DNA of 64,000 bases from Apilactobacillus quenuiae (GTDB lineage Bacteria; Bacillota; Bacilli; Lactobacillales; Lactobacillaceae): NCBI RefSeq assembly GCF_002994005.1, contig NZ_POSN01000005.1, positions 1,466 through 65,465 on the forward strand, given 5' to 3'. This document shows, in pieces, positions 30,521 to 39,841 of the stretch. Within the stretch, counting starts at the first letter, position 1. The number at the start of each line of letters is the position of its first letter. The translations under genes and the position numbers were made by a program. Under the pieces are notes generated by a model. The model had not been told where the DNA came from. It did not search any database and saw only the letters and a list, made by a program, of their open reading frames with translations.

Positions 30521-31536
30521 TAATGCCTATTTTTGTACTTCTTATATCTATATAGAATGAAGATAATTATAATAATTAATATAATTATTATTATAATATA
30601 AATTGGATTAAAGCTATTATCATTATTTAATGTATTTTGTTCAGTTTCTTCTTCATTTGAACCTGTTATATCAAATTTTCTAACCCATGACCAACTATGA
30701 TTATCAGCATCCTTTGCATGACCATATAAAGTATAAGTTCCTGCTGTAAGCTTATTAGATAGAGGAGTTACTAAATGAAATTCACTAATTGGAGCTACTT
30801 GACCAAGTGTTGTATTGTTAGTAGTAACTGTTTTCCCATCAGAATCTTTAATAACTGTATTTGTAGATAATCCACGTATAAAATTATTTTTATCATTAGT
30901 TAAAACTGTTTTAACAACAGGTCTATAGTTAACAGTTGTTTGAAAGACATTACCAGCACTTAAGTTAGGTATTACATTATTTTTGGCATTATTTCTTAAT
31001 AAAACAGCAATTGAATATACAAACTTATTGTTAATACTCAATCCTTGACCGTTATTACTATGTTGATTATTCGAATCTTGATAAACAGATATTCCACCCA
31101 TTATTATTCCATCAAATTTATGAGATGGAAATTTTAAATTAAACGTTACAATATCACTACTATGAGCCCTTAATAATAATTTTTTTTGATGATCTTTATT
31201 TAAAATAGTTTTTGAAAAAGTATTGTTACTAATTAATTTTTGATTTTTTGGAATATAATCAACAGATACTCCATCACTAGTAGTAGCATCACTAGCATCA
31301 ACAATAAATTTTTGCGTTTTATCACTATTATTAGATACCATTACCTTTACATTTTGATTGGCATTGGGAGTATTAACAACATCTATGTACCCGGCATTTT
31401 TAGTTAACTGATTATTAGTTTTAATTGGTGAAATAGAGAATGGTATTTCACTATTAGTATTAGCATTTACATTAAAAATAAATAAATTAAGTACAAAAAA
31501 TGTAAATAACATAATTATGTATTTTATTTTTTTCAA
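30520..31536 (-). CDS. DUF916/DUF3324 WxL-interacting membrane-anchored protein
   Basis: 338 residues: signal peptide (about 1-25), a DUF916 region with ISPIKTNNQ and VMVSNNSDKTQKF, then a DUF3324 region with FDGIIMGGISV and VNYRPVVKTVLTN, a C-terminal transmembrane helix (about 310-328) rich in Ile, and a basic tail. Proteins of this type bind WxL proteins and peptidoglycan and are nearly always co-encoded with them. First gene of the WxL operon. Confidence 0.87.
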   Translation of the reverse strand: MKKIKYIIMLFTFFVLNLFIFNVNANTNSEIPFSISPIKTNNQLTKNAGYIDVVNTPNANQNVKVMVSNNSDKTQKFIVDASDATTSDGVSVDYIPKNQKLISNNTFSKTILNKDHQKKLLLRAHSSDIVTFNLKFPSHKFDGIIMGGISVYQDSNNQHSNNGQGLSINNKFVYSIAVLLRNNAKNNVIPNLSAGNVFQTTVNYRPVVKTVLTNDKNNFIRGLSTNTVIKDSDGKTVTTNNTTLGQVAPISEFHLVTPLSNKLTAGTYTLYGHAKDADNHSWSWVRKFDITGSNEEETEQNTLNNDNSFNPIYIIIIIILIIIIIFILYRYKKYKNRH

Positions 31537-31608
31537 TATTAAAATTCCCCTTTCAATAACTTCATATTAATACATATATTAGTTATAAAGCAATTAAAAA
31601 GATTTGAT

Positions 31609-31656
31609 AAAAAAGGTATCAATCTTAATAAAAATTTAAGATTGATACCTTTTTAG
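31609..31656 (-). terminator. Terminator of GT-C paralogue 2
   Basis: AAAAAGGTATCAATCTTAA / TTAAGATTGATACCTTTTT with T run on the minus strand; it ends within the stop region of the gene. Confidence 0.85.
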
Positions 31657-33434
31657 AATTTAAATATTAATTTAGCACCTAAATAGATAATCATGAGCAA
31701 CCAACTAATCAAGAAAACAATCATTAATAAGTTAAATTGTGCATCATTAACATATTTAAGTGTCATCGTATTTTTGCCAATTTTAGAATGTGCAATAATT
31801 GCACCAATTTCAGTAGTTTTCACATGCGCATTACTTTTACCATTTAAAGTAACTTGTGTGTTAGCGTACTTGACCACTGGTACTTGTACATTTTTACTGT
31901 TAAATGATTTATTATTCCAAGTTACAGTTAATGAACCATCGGCATTCACACGCTTATCAAAATCATTATTAAAATTAGGAATAATTAATTGATAATGCGC
32001 TGTATAGTAAGGATGTAATTTAGTATAGTCATCAGGCTTTAAATTAGACTTAACTGGTAAATAATCAGGCGTGGCTTTATTAATATCACGGATTAAATAT
32101 TGCCAATTATCACCAAAGAAATCCTGTTTAATTGTATGATGATTATGCTTTACATACATATAAGAATGAGCAATTGGTGCCCAAGGATAGTTGTCATTAA
32201 CCATCTGATTAGACTTATCAACTTTAAAGTCCATGTTATAACCATTAATCCCCATATTGATCCCAATTAAGGCAAATAATAACGTATATCTAAATAATTT
32301 AGGTTCGTTGAAAGCCTGTAAGGTAAAAATATAGTCATCATAAGCTAAAATTTTACCAAAAACCACTAATAACATCACAAAAGGAATCACCAAGAAACGT
32401 TTAGGGAATTGTAGATTAGATGATAAAAATGGCAATATTTTTTGAATGAATTGCCATGGAAACAAACTAGTGGAAGCAAATAAGAAGAAAGCTCCCGTAA
32501 TTGTTAGGGTTCTAGTGACAATATCAGAATGCTTAAAATGACGAATAAAATAATAAATTACAAATAAGAATACAATCATCTCAACTGGTTTAATCAAACT
32601 AAACCATGAATAATGATCAAATCTAAAGGCATAATCTTCCATATTATCAACTGGAAAAACAGGCATTAAGTAGTTATTACCAAATAACTCTAATGCACTT
32701 CCCCAGACATTTGCAGTTAGTGCTAATGTAATGATGGCTGCAATAAGGGTATGTAAAACCATCTGAAATTTATAATTAGTATGAAATAATGCTACTAAGA
32801 ATAATGGAATTACTGAAACAAAGCCAATAATTGTACTCATTATATGAGTTTGGATTAATAAAGTCATCGATAAGGCTAGATAAGGAATCGATACCTTTTT
32901 TTTCTTAATGGCTTCAGTTCCTGTAAGTACTAATAAAGGCACTAACATGGCACCTACTCCAGCAAATTGTTGCGTCGTAATCCATCCCATTAATTGCGAA
33001 GAATACATATATAAAATACCAATAACCATTGAATATCCACGAGTAACATTATTCTTAATACATAATAAGTACATCGACATACCAGCAATTGTTAAGAAAA
33101 TAATTGCTTGAACTGATTGAAACATATACCAATTACGACATACGATTAATAACGCTCCACTTAGATAAGCAATCACAGGACCATAAATGGCATTTACTAC
33201 CCGTCCAGTTTGATCAAAACCAAAATTGGATTGAAAATAATTGAATTTACCCGTTTTAATCTGCATTGCTGCGTCATAAAAACGATTAAAGTGAAAAATG
33301 GAATCCGCACCTAGTAAAACTGAATGTGTTAACAGTTGTTTACTCATCAATGCAATTGCCATTAATAAAATGACGATAATGGGTGCGGACTTAGATTGCC
33401 ACCATCGTTTAAAAAAATGTTTAAAAGAATCCAT
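31653..33434 (-). CDS. GT-C-like polytopic membrane protein, paralogue 2
   Basis: 593 residues with about 12 membrane segments. The post-TM1 block GADSIFHFNRFYDAAMQIKT and VVNAIYGPVIAYLSG are near-identical to the other two paralogues. The extracellular C-terminal portion includes the shared stretch PDYLPVKSNLKPDDYTKLHP and the VNADGSLTVTW segment, suggesting a beta domain. It lies between the WxL operon and paralogue 3. Same functional caution as paralogue 1. Confidence 0.7.
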   Translation of the reverse strand: MDSFKHFFKRWWQSKSAPIIVILLMAIALMSKQLLTHSVLLGADSIFHFNRFYDAAMQIKTGKFNYFQSNFGFDQTGRVVNAIYGPVIAYLSGALLIVCRNWYMFQSVQAIIFLTIAGMSMYLLCIKNNVTRGYSMVIGILYMYSSQLMGWITTQQFAGVGAMLVPLLVLTGTEAIKKKKVSIPYLALSMTLLIQTHIMSTIIGFVSVIPLFLVALFHTNYKFQMVLHTLIAAIITLALTANVWGSALELFGNNYLMPVFPVDNMEDYAFRFDHYSWFSLIKPVEMIVFLFVIYYFIRHFKHSDIVTRTLTITGAFFLFASTSLFPWQFIQKILPFLSSNLQFPKRFLVIPFVMLLVVFGKILAYDDYIFTLQAFNEPKLFRYTLLFALIGINMGINGYNMDFKVDKSNQMVNDNYPWAPIAHSYMYVKHNHHTIKQDFFGDNWQYLIRDINKATPDYLPVKSNLKPDDYTKLHPYYTAHYQLIIPNFNNDFDKRVNADGSLTVTWNNKSFNSKNVQVPVVKYANTQVTLNGKSNAHVKTTEIGAIIAHSKIGKNTMTLKYVNDAQFNLLMIVFLISWLLMIIYLGAKLIFKF

Positions 33435-33513
33435 AAAATAATAGCCTCATTTAAAATAAAGTTTATTATTTTAATTATAAGTTTGAAACTTATCTTTTTA
33501 AACCCAAATTCGA

Positions 33514-35295
33514 TTAAAGTTTAGTTACAATTTTGCTAAACAATGCATATCCTAGTAAACTTAACCAGCTTAATATACATATTGTCATCATTAAACGAGT
33601 CATAAAGGTTTGTTCATATTTAATCGTGACACGATTGTGACCGGCTTTAGCCTTAACAATAACGGCCCCTAAGTTAGTAGTATGGACTTTCTTTAGTTTA
33701 GAACCGTTTAAGCTAACCTTGGTATCAGCATATTTAGCTAATGGTACTTGGGTCCATTTAACTTTTTTACTATGCCAAGTTACTGATAGTGAACCATCAC
33801 GCCAGACTTTATGTCTAAAATGAGTAACTATATTTTTACCAATGAATTGATGATAATCAAGCAGATATGGATCAAACTTATTGTATTGTTTAAATCCTTT
33901 AATTTGATGTTTAACTGGCATATAATCTGGTGATGCTTTAATCACATCATGAACCAAATAACCTAAGTGTGGACTATCAATATCAGACTTTACATTACGA
34001 TGATGTTTACCAAAATAATAATAAATAGAACTATCACGATAATTACTGATATTATGCCCTTTTGCAGTCTGATCATAACGATAGATACGACCATTCATTG
34101 AATAAAAATCCAAGGCCAAGCTTCCTACAATAATGATAGCCACTGCTAATAAACGCCACCATTGTTCACGACGGAAAAATTGATGATTATTTTCATGTTC
34201 ATAGGTCATAATCATTCCTAAAGCTAGTAAAATCATAATAAATGGTAATACTAAGAATCGCTTAGGAAATTGTAGGGTATAAGTTAAACTTGGCATAAAC
34301 CGTTGAATAATGCCCCATGGAAAATGACTCCATGATATGAACATAAAGCCAAGACCGGTAATGGTTAAACTCTTAGTGATTAAATCCACTTGCTTCCACT
34401 TGGAAATTACAAAGCCAATCACAAATAAGAATAAAATAGCTTCAGTAGGTTTAAAGACATTAATTAAAGAGTAAATATTTAGATTAAAACCATATGTTCT
34501 TAAATGTGGAACTGGATAGACTGACAATAACTTATTAGTCGAAGAAATAAATAATAAGTTATACCAAACATTGATGGTTAAAAAGACCGTGACCAAGGCT
34601 GCATATAAAGTATGACGCACTAACTTCCACTTATCAGTAGCAGTCACTAAGCCCACGATAAACAATGGAATTAGCCCGAGCATTCCAATTAAACTACTCA
34701 TTAAATGCGTTTGAATCAATACGGACATACTTAGCGCTAAACCGAATACAGAAACATCATGTTTTCGAATTGCATTGGTACCACTTAAAATTAGTAGTGG
34801 TAATAAGGCCGCCCCAAAAGCGGTAAACTGTTGACTAGTAACCCATTGCACGATTTGTGAAGAATACATATAAATAATGGCAATTAAAATTGCATAGCCG
34901 CGGCTGACGTCGTTTTTAACATTCAAAAGATACATGGTTAGACCGGCCATAATCAAGACAATCAAATTAATTACAATTTGAAAGTTAAACCAACTACCAC
35001 ATAATAATAAAATCGCTCCGCCTAAATAAGCTGTAATAGGCCCATATAAAGCATTTAAGATCCGCCCATTCTGCATGAAACCAAAGTCAGATTGAAAATA
35101 ACTAAATTTGCCTGTTTTTAACTGCATAGCAGTATCATAAAAACGATTAAAGTGAAATAATGAGTCAGCACCAAAGAACAGCGTATGCGTCCAAATTTGG
35201 CGACTAACGAGTAATAATGCCATAATTAATAAAATAATGAATGGCGCAATTTTTAAAGATAAAAATTTTTGAAAAATATTTTTTATTTTTTGCAT
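33514..35295 (-). CDS. GT-C-like polytopic membrane protein, paralogue 3
   Basis: 593 residues, same topology. Carries GADSLFHFNRFYDTAMQLKT after TM1 and ILNALYGPITAYLGG. The C-terminal domain is the most divergent and more basic (NKFDPYLLDYHQFIGKN), with the shared WRDGSLSVTWHSK segment. The 79-bp gap to paralogue 2 holds no clear terminator, so 3 and 2 may be cotranscribed. Confidence 0.7.
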   Translation of the reverse strand: MQKIKNIFQKFLSLKIAPFIILLIMALLLVSRQIWTHTLFFGADSLFHFNRFYDTAMQLKTGKFSYFQSDFGFMQNGRILNALYGPITAYLGGAILLLCGSWFNFQIVINLIVLIMAGLTMYLLNVKNDVSRGYAILIAIIYMYSSQIVQWVTSQQFTAFGAALLPLLILSGTNAIRKHDVSVFGLALSMSVLIQTHLMSSLIGMLGLIPLFIVGLVTATDKWKLVRHTLYAALVTVFLTINVWYNLLFISSTNKLLSVYPVPHLRTYGFNLNIYSLINVFKPTEAILFLFVIGFVISKWKQVDLITKSLTITGLGFMFISWSHFPWGIIQRFMPSLTYTLQFPKRFLVLPFIMILLALGMIMTYEHENNHQFFRREQWWRLLAVAIIIVGSLALDFYSMNGRIYRYDQTAKGHNISNYRDSSIYYYFGKHHRNVKSDIDSPHLGYLVHDVIKASPDYMPVKHQIKGFKQYNKFDPYLLDYHQFIGKNIVTHFRHKVWRDGSLSVTWHSKKVKWTQVPLAKYADTKVSLNGSKLKKVHTTNLGAVIVKAKAGHNRVTIKYEQTFMTRLMMTICILSWLSLLGYALFSKIVTKL

Positions 35296-35384
35296 GATGT
35301 TACTCCTAAATCAATAAGATTTTATCTAACCCCATATTAGTACAATTATGAAAAATATCCATAGAAATAAGTATATTTTGTAGT

Positions 35385-35442
35385 AATAAAAAATAAAGTG
35401 CTACATGTAACTCTGCAGAAATTACGTGTAACACTTTATCTT
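35385..35442 (-). terminator. Terminator of SH3-like surface protein A
   Basis: AAAGTGTTACACGTAA pairs with TTACATGTAGCACTTT across an 11-base loop, followed by T-rich sequence on the minus strand. Confidence 0.8.
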
Positions 35443-35465
35443 TAATGATTTATGTTAAGTCTATT

Positions 35466-36857
35466 TTAACGATAATAAACATTAATAATTGGATTACTAC
35501 CTTGAACTAATCCTGCATCCGTATAAGCAAAATTAGCGGAACCATTGTTACCTGGTACTACTAATAAACCATTATCAGATAGTACTTTTTGAATTTGAGC
35601 AGTGGTAATAACACTGCCTTGCATAATGTGCATATCAATTAATTCTTGTTGCGCATTAAGAATACTGTTAGTTCCATGATCATTCATGTTAACTAGATTG
35701 GCAGCACCGGTATTATCAAAAATACGTAAATTCAACTTAACACTATTAATGGTTGGATTTTTCGCAACATAAACAATTGCTTGACCACCATTGGAAACAC
35801 TCCCAGATGTAGCAACGGCATTTCCATATTGATAGAAGCCATAACCATTTGGTAAGTACTTAGCAATGGTATTAGTGTTAGCAGTTGGATATGGATTAGT
35901 AGTATTGGTTAAATCATTAACTTGAACTATTTGTTGAGAAACAACTTGAGCCGTTGCTTGGTTAACAAATTTTAAGGTATAACCATTATTTGGTTTAGAT
36001 TGATTATTGGAAACATCAGTGGTTTTACCGTCTGTAATATCATCATTGTTATCAACTTTAGGATGTTGATCTTTTTGTTTATTATTTTTTTGAGTTTTTT
36101 TAGAAGGTACTTTATTAGATGAGTTCTTAGTCTTAACACTACTATGAAAGACCCAACCATTAATCTTTGGATGTTGTTCATCCACTACATAATAATAAAC
36201 CCATCCTTGCGTATTAGATACTGCACTTTCAATTCTAAAAGTATCTTTTGCATATTCTTTTTTATTAAAATTCAAGATTTTAGAATTAATGCGACTATAG
36301 TTAGGAGTTGTCCATAATGGAGCATTAACATGATAACCACGCTTATTCTTAGGCATCTTAGCATATCTAAGAGGTCTAATAGCAGTCACACCTGTACCTT
36401 TTTCAATGTTGTTTAAATTATCAATAAAGTCATTTTTACCAACATAAATCCATCCACGATACTTACCACCTAAAGTGACTACTTTGGCATAGTATAGACC
36501 ATTGTTAGTCTTAGCCATTTCATAGACATAGAAAATATCCTTAGGTGAATCAGACTTAGCTAAATGTTTCATTGTTTTTTTAGATGCAACGACCTTGGCA
36601 TTGCCTAAGCGACCTGGTTTGTTGAACATTGTTACAATCCCAGTTGATTTCACATAAGCATCGTCTTTTGATACTTTGATAGATGAATATTTAGCCGTCA
36701 CTTTATTATTTTTAGTTGTTTTTTTGGTGTTTTTTAGAACAGTTTTAGTTTCATGGTGATTAGCCTTGGCTTTAGCATTAGCAGTCATGCTACTCAATGA
36801 TACTAATGAAAAAGTTGCTAATCCAACATATAATGATTTCTTTAGAATTTTATTCAT
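35466..36857 (-). CDS. Secreted SH3-like module surface protein A
   Basis: 463 residues. Signal peptide MNKILKKSLYVGLATFSLVS to about residue 28. Two SH3-like/GW-type modules (about 50-150 and 155-235) with repeated YYAKVVTLGGKYRGWIYVG and YYYVVDEQHPKINGWVFHS patterns. Then a Lys/Asn/Asp-rich linker (about 240-290) and a C-terminal domain starting TLKFVNQATAQVVSQQ. The start at 36857 gives 7-base spacing to AGGAGG; an ATG two codons upstream is too close. First of a tandem family of five; probably bound to cell wall polymers. Confidence 0.75.
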   Translation of the reverse strand: MNKILKKSLYVGLATFSLVSLSSMTANAKAKANHHETKTVLKNTKKTTKNNKVTAKYSSIKVSKDDAYVKSTGIVTMFNKPGRLGNAKVVASKKTMKHLAKSDSPKDIFYVYEMAKTNNGLYYAKVVTLGGKYRGWIYVGKNDFIDNLNNIEKGTGVTAIRPLRYAKMPKNKRGYHVNAPLWTTPNYSRINSKILNFNKKEYAKDTFRIESAVSNTQGWVYYYVVDEQHPKINGWVFHSSVKTKNSSNKVPSKKTQKNNKQKDQHPKVDNNDDITDGKTTDVSNNQSKPNNGYTLKFVNQATAQVVSQQIVQVNDLTNTTNPYPTANTNTIAKYLPNGYGFYQYGNAVATSGSVSNGGQAIVYVAKNPTINSVKLNLRIFDNTGAANLVNMNDHGTNSILNAQQELIDMHIMQGSVITTAQIQKVLSDNGLLVVPGNNGSANFAYTDAGLVQGSNPIINVYYR

Positions 36858-36986
36858 TATCATGCCTCCTAATTTTACTAGCACAATTATATCACATAAT
36901 AAAATTAGTGGTTAAAAGTAAATTCAGTAATCTTAATTACAGACTAGTTGATAAATATTGATAATCGCTTCATTCAAAACTTTTTA

Positions 36987-37721
36987 TTAATAATATCTTC
37001 TTACATTGTTATGAAATATCCAACCACAAATATTAGGATGTTGTTCATCAACAACATAGTAATAACGCCAGTTTTGTTTATTCATAACACAACTCTCAAT
37101 TTTAAAGGTATCTTTAGCATATCTTTTGTAATTAAAATTCAAAGGTCTAGAATCAATACGACTGTAATTAGGTGTAGTCCATAAATCGGCTTTAATATGA
37201 TAATCGTATTTCATTCTAGGCATTTTACCATAACATAGTGGATGATCTTCAACTAAACCACTGTTATTATCAAGATTAGATAAATCATTAGAAAAATCAT
37301 GTTCCCCAGCATAAATCCAACCACGGTATTTTCCGCCTAATGTCACTACTTTAGCATAGTAATAACCATTGCTAGTTTTTGCCATTCCATAAACATAAAA
37401 AATATTCTTAGCTGAATGCTGATGTGACCAATTACGAAGTGTATTTCTAGGAGCTACTACTGATGCATTACCTAAAGCACCAGGCTTGTCAAACATTGTA
37501 CAATTACCAGTTGCTTTAGCATAAGCTCCTTTTTCTGGTAATCTTAAAACCGAATATTTAGCAGTTACCTTTTTGTTCATCGTTCGACTAATACTACTAT
37601 GATGACTGTAGTTATAATTATATTCATAACTACTATTAGCCGATGCACTTAAACTAAATAACGGTAATAGCGATAAACTCGCTAAGCTTGTGTATAATGA
37701 TTTTCGTAAAAATTGATTCAT
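36987..37721 (-). CDS. Secreted SH3-like module surface protein B (short paralogue)
   Basis: 244 residues, a close relative of protein A without linker and C-terminal domain. Signal peptide to about residue 28 (MNQFLRKSLYTSLASLSLLP), then the two modules with YYAKVVTLGGKYRGWIYAG and YYYVVDEQHPNICGWIFHN, ending with RRYY. Upstream sequence GGAGGCATAATA matches that of gene A, so A and B are a tandem duplication with later loss or gain of the C-terminus. Confidence 0.75.
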   Translation of the reverse strand: MNQFLRKSLYTSLASLSLLPLFSLSASANSSYEYNYNYSHHSSISRTMNKKVTAKYSVLRLPEKGAYAKATGNCTMFDKPGALGNASVVAPRNTLRNWSHQHSAKNIFYVYGMAKTSNGYYYAKVVTLGGKYRGWIYAGEHDFSNDLSNLDNNSGLVEDHPLCYGKMPRMKYDYHIKADLWTTPNYSRIDSRPLNFNYKRYAKDTFKIESCVMNKQNWRYYYVVDEQHPNICGWIFHNNVRRYY

Positions 37722-37863
37722 TATTATGCCTCCTAATTTTTATAGCACATAAAACAATTACTACTTATCTAAAACTTACATATGTAATTATATATATTCG
37801 TTGTTGGTGATACCTTCGAAGCTCTTTGAAGTAAATCTATAAAACATTGGAGATAAAAAAACG

Positions 37864-38151
37864 TTAACGCCCTAATTTACGTAAAATCCAATTAAAGTTA
37901 AGTGAAATATAGACCATGGTTAAAGAAATTAAGAAGAAAATAAGAACGGCACTAAACTCACTAGTTAACCCCACTTCTATATGGGTCACCTTATTGCTGT
38001 AAATGTTCAGATATAGAGATCCAAAAAAGAAAGTCTCATATCCAACGTCATTAATACTGAATAAAGTGATTAAAAAACCAATCGTACATACAATTGCATC
38101 AAGCGTAAATGTGATAATACACGGCTTAACGATGTCTTTATACATATTCAT
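37864..38151 (-). CDS. Small two-TM membrane protein of unknown function
   Basis: 95 residues with two hydrophobic segments (about 11-32 and 64-83) and basic ends. AGGAGGT lies 11 bases before the ATG. Not recognised as a known family. It lies between paralogues B and C of the secreted family. Two TM segments with an extracellular loop of about 30 residues resemble immunity-type or accessory proteins, but that is only a guess. Confidence 0.55.
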   Translation of the reverse strand: MNMYKDIVKPCIITFTLDAIVCTIGFLITLFSINDVGYETFFFGSLYLNIYSNKVTHIEVGLTSEFSAVLIFFLISLTMVYISLNFNWILRKLGR

Positions 38152-38271
38152 AAATTGTAATTACCTCCTAAAAAACATATATTAATAATTACTGATTTAT
38201 GATTATATAGCTTAAAATGAACACTAGCATTCGATAGTATTTGAAATTAACCACTAAATGATTAGAAGCAA

Positions 38272-38310
38272 AATAAAAAGACATGAAAATATCCATGTCT
38301 TTTTATTTAG
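38272..38310 (-). terminator. Terminator of SH3-like surface protein C
   Basis: AAAAAGACATG / CATGTCTTTTT hairpin with flanking A and T runs right after the stop. Confidence 0.85.
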
Positions 38311-38312
38311 TT

Positions 38313-39668
38313 TTATTCCAATGTAGGAATAATCAATGAGTTTTTATCCTGATCAATTAACAGCTTAGTACTAGTATCATTGTATATATTATTATACATA
38401 GTCGAATAAACTTCATATTTTTTATATTTACCATGATTATCCGTCGTAACTGTTTGATGATTATATTCAATCATTCTTGAATCAGCATTATATGAATAAC
38501 CTTTAGTTGTATCTTTAATTTTATAAATTACTTTATCAGAAAATTGTTTTACTTTTTTTAACATTTTTTTAGCCTGTTTATCACTTAAATGATTGTTACT
38601 AGCAAAAGACTTAAAAGCATTAATAGTATCGTCCTTGTTTTCCTCTTTAGATTGATTTTTTTCATTTTTATCTATGTCCACTTTGTCATGTGTTGGTTCT
38701 ACCGTTCCTTCCTCTGAACGATTATCTAAATCTTCTTCTATTTTTTCATTAGGTAGCTTTTCCATATTATCATCAATAGAATTTTTACCATTATTCTTTG
38801 AATTATCTTCATGATTGTTATCTGCATCTTTATTCATTTCATTAGCATCATCATTTATCGCATTATTTGATTTGTTTTCATGATTGTTACCTGAATTATT
38901 ACTCGTTTTATCAATGTTCTCATTTGTTGAACCATCGGCTTCATTATTTGTGATAATTTTATTTAAACTATTTTCTAAAGTTACCTGCGGTTGTATATTA
39001 AAATTGTTTCCGGATGTATCAATAATTTTACGTTCATCTGTTTTAAAATATTTAGCATTTATCCATCCATTCATTGAATGATTATTGTTGTTATAAACAT
39101 TATAGTAAGTAATACTAGTAACCTTTACGGCATCTATAATCGTAAATTTACTATTATAGATATTGCGATAATGATTTAATTTAACCCCAAATTTAGATCC
39201 ATATGCAGCATCAAAAAGTCGATTCTTAATCAACATTCCAATCCTATCCTTGGGCATTTCAGTTTTTAATCCAACGTTTGTTTTAACAATTCCCTTGTTG
39301 AATACATATCCACGTATCTTTTTGTCAAAAGATACTACCTTATAGTAATGATAGCCTTTATTATTCATCACTGTTTGATAAGCCATAAAATAATCATTAG
39401 TATTATTTGAGTTAGTTTTTTTTTGCATGTTGTGCTTGCTAACTAAAAGTCTAGAACCTTTAATACCATTAGGTTTTGTATAAATAGCGTTCTTCCCAGT
39501 GGATTTAAAAACGATTGCTTGATTTAAGCTCTTATCAATAATATGAATATTATTAGTCACCCTTTTATGGACTTTTGCATTAATACTCAGTGTTGAAAAA
39601 CTAATTGCTAAAATAAACGCCAAAATGGCTACTCCTGAATAAATAAATCTTTCTAAATTAAACTTCAT
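38313..39668 (-). CDS. Secreted SH3-like module surface protein C with acidic repeat region
   Basis: 451 residues from MKFNLERFIYSG. An N-terminal hydrophobic signal (about 8-27), then two SH3-like modules (about 35-205) with YYKVVSFDKKIRGYVFNKG and NHSMNGWINAKYF. Then a long hydrophilic Asn/Asp/Glu/Lys region (about 225-355) of low complexity, and a small C-terminal domain (about 360-451). The AT-rich, charged linker looks like a spacer. The frame continues upstream to 39728, but GGGG before 39668 favours the shorter form. Confidence 0.7.
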   Translation of the reverse strand: MKFNLERFIYSGVAILAFILAISFSTLSINAKVHKRVTNNIHIIDKSLNQAIVFKSTGKNAIYTKPNGIKGSRLLVSKHNMQKKTNSNNTNDYFMAYQTVMNNKGYHYYKVVSFDKKIRGYVFNKGIVKTNVGLKTEMPKDRIGMLIKNRLFDAAYGSKFGVKLNHYRNIYNSKFTIIDAVKVTSITYYNVYNNNNHSMNGWINAKYFKTDERKIIDTSGNNFNIQPQVTLENSLNKIITNNEADGSTNENIDKTSNNSGNNHENKSNNAINDDANEMNKDADNNHEDNSKNNGKNSIDDNMEKLPNEKIEEDLDNRSEEGTVEPTHDKVDIDKNEKNQSKEENKDDTINAFKSFASNNHLSDKQAKKMLKKVKQFSDKVIYKIKDTTKGYSYNADSRMIEYNHQTVTTDNHGKYKKYEVYSTMYNNIYNDTSTKLLIDQDKNSLIIPTLE

Positions 39669-39787
39669 GTATCGCACTACCCCTATAAATTTGATATAAA
39701 AAATAATATTATCATAAGTTAATATCATATATCAACATAAATTATATATAATTAATTAAACTTTAATTTTTTACATTAAAATAGGAC

Positions 39788-39823
39788 AAAATAAAAAAGC
39801 CATGGAATTATCCATGACTTTAA
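39788..39823 (-). terminator. Terminator of SH3-like surface protein D
   Basis: AAGTCATGGATAATTCCATGGCTT hairpin (imperfect) with a T run on the minus strand. Confidence 0.75.
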
Positions 39824-39841
39824 AATTATTAAATTCAAAAA

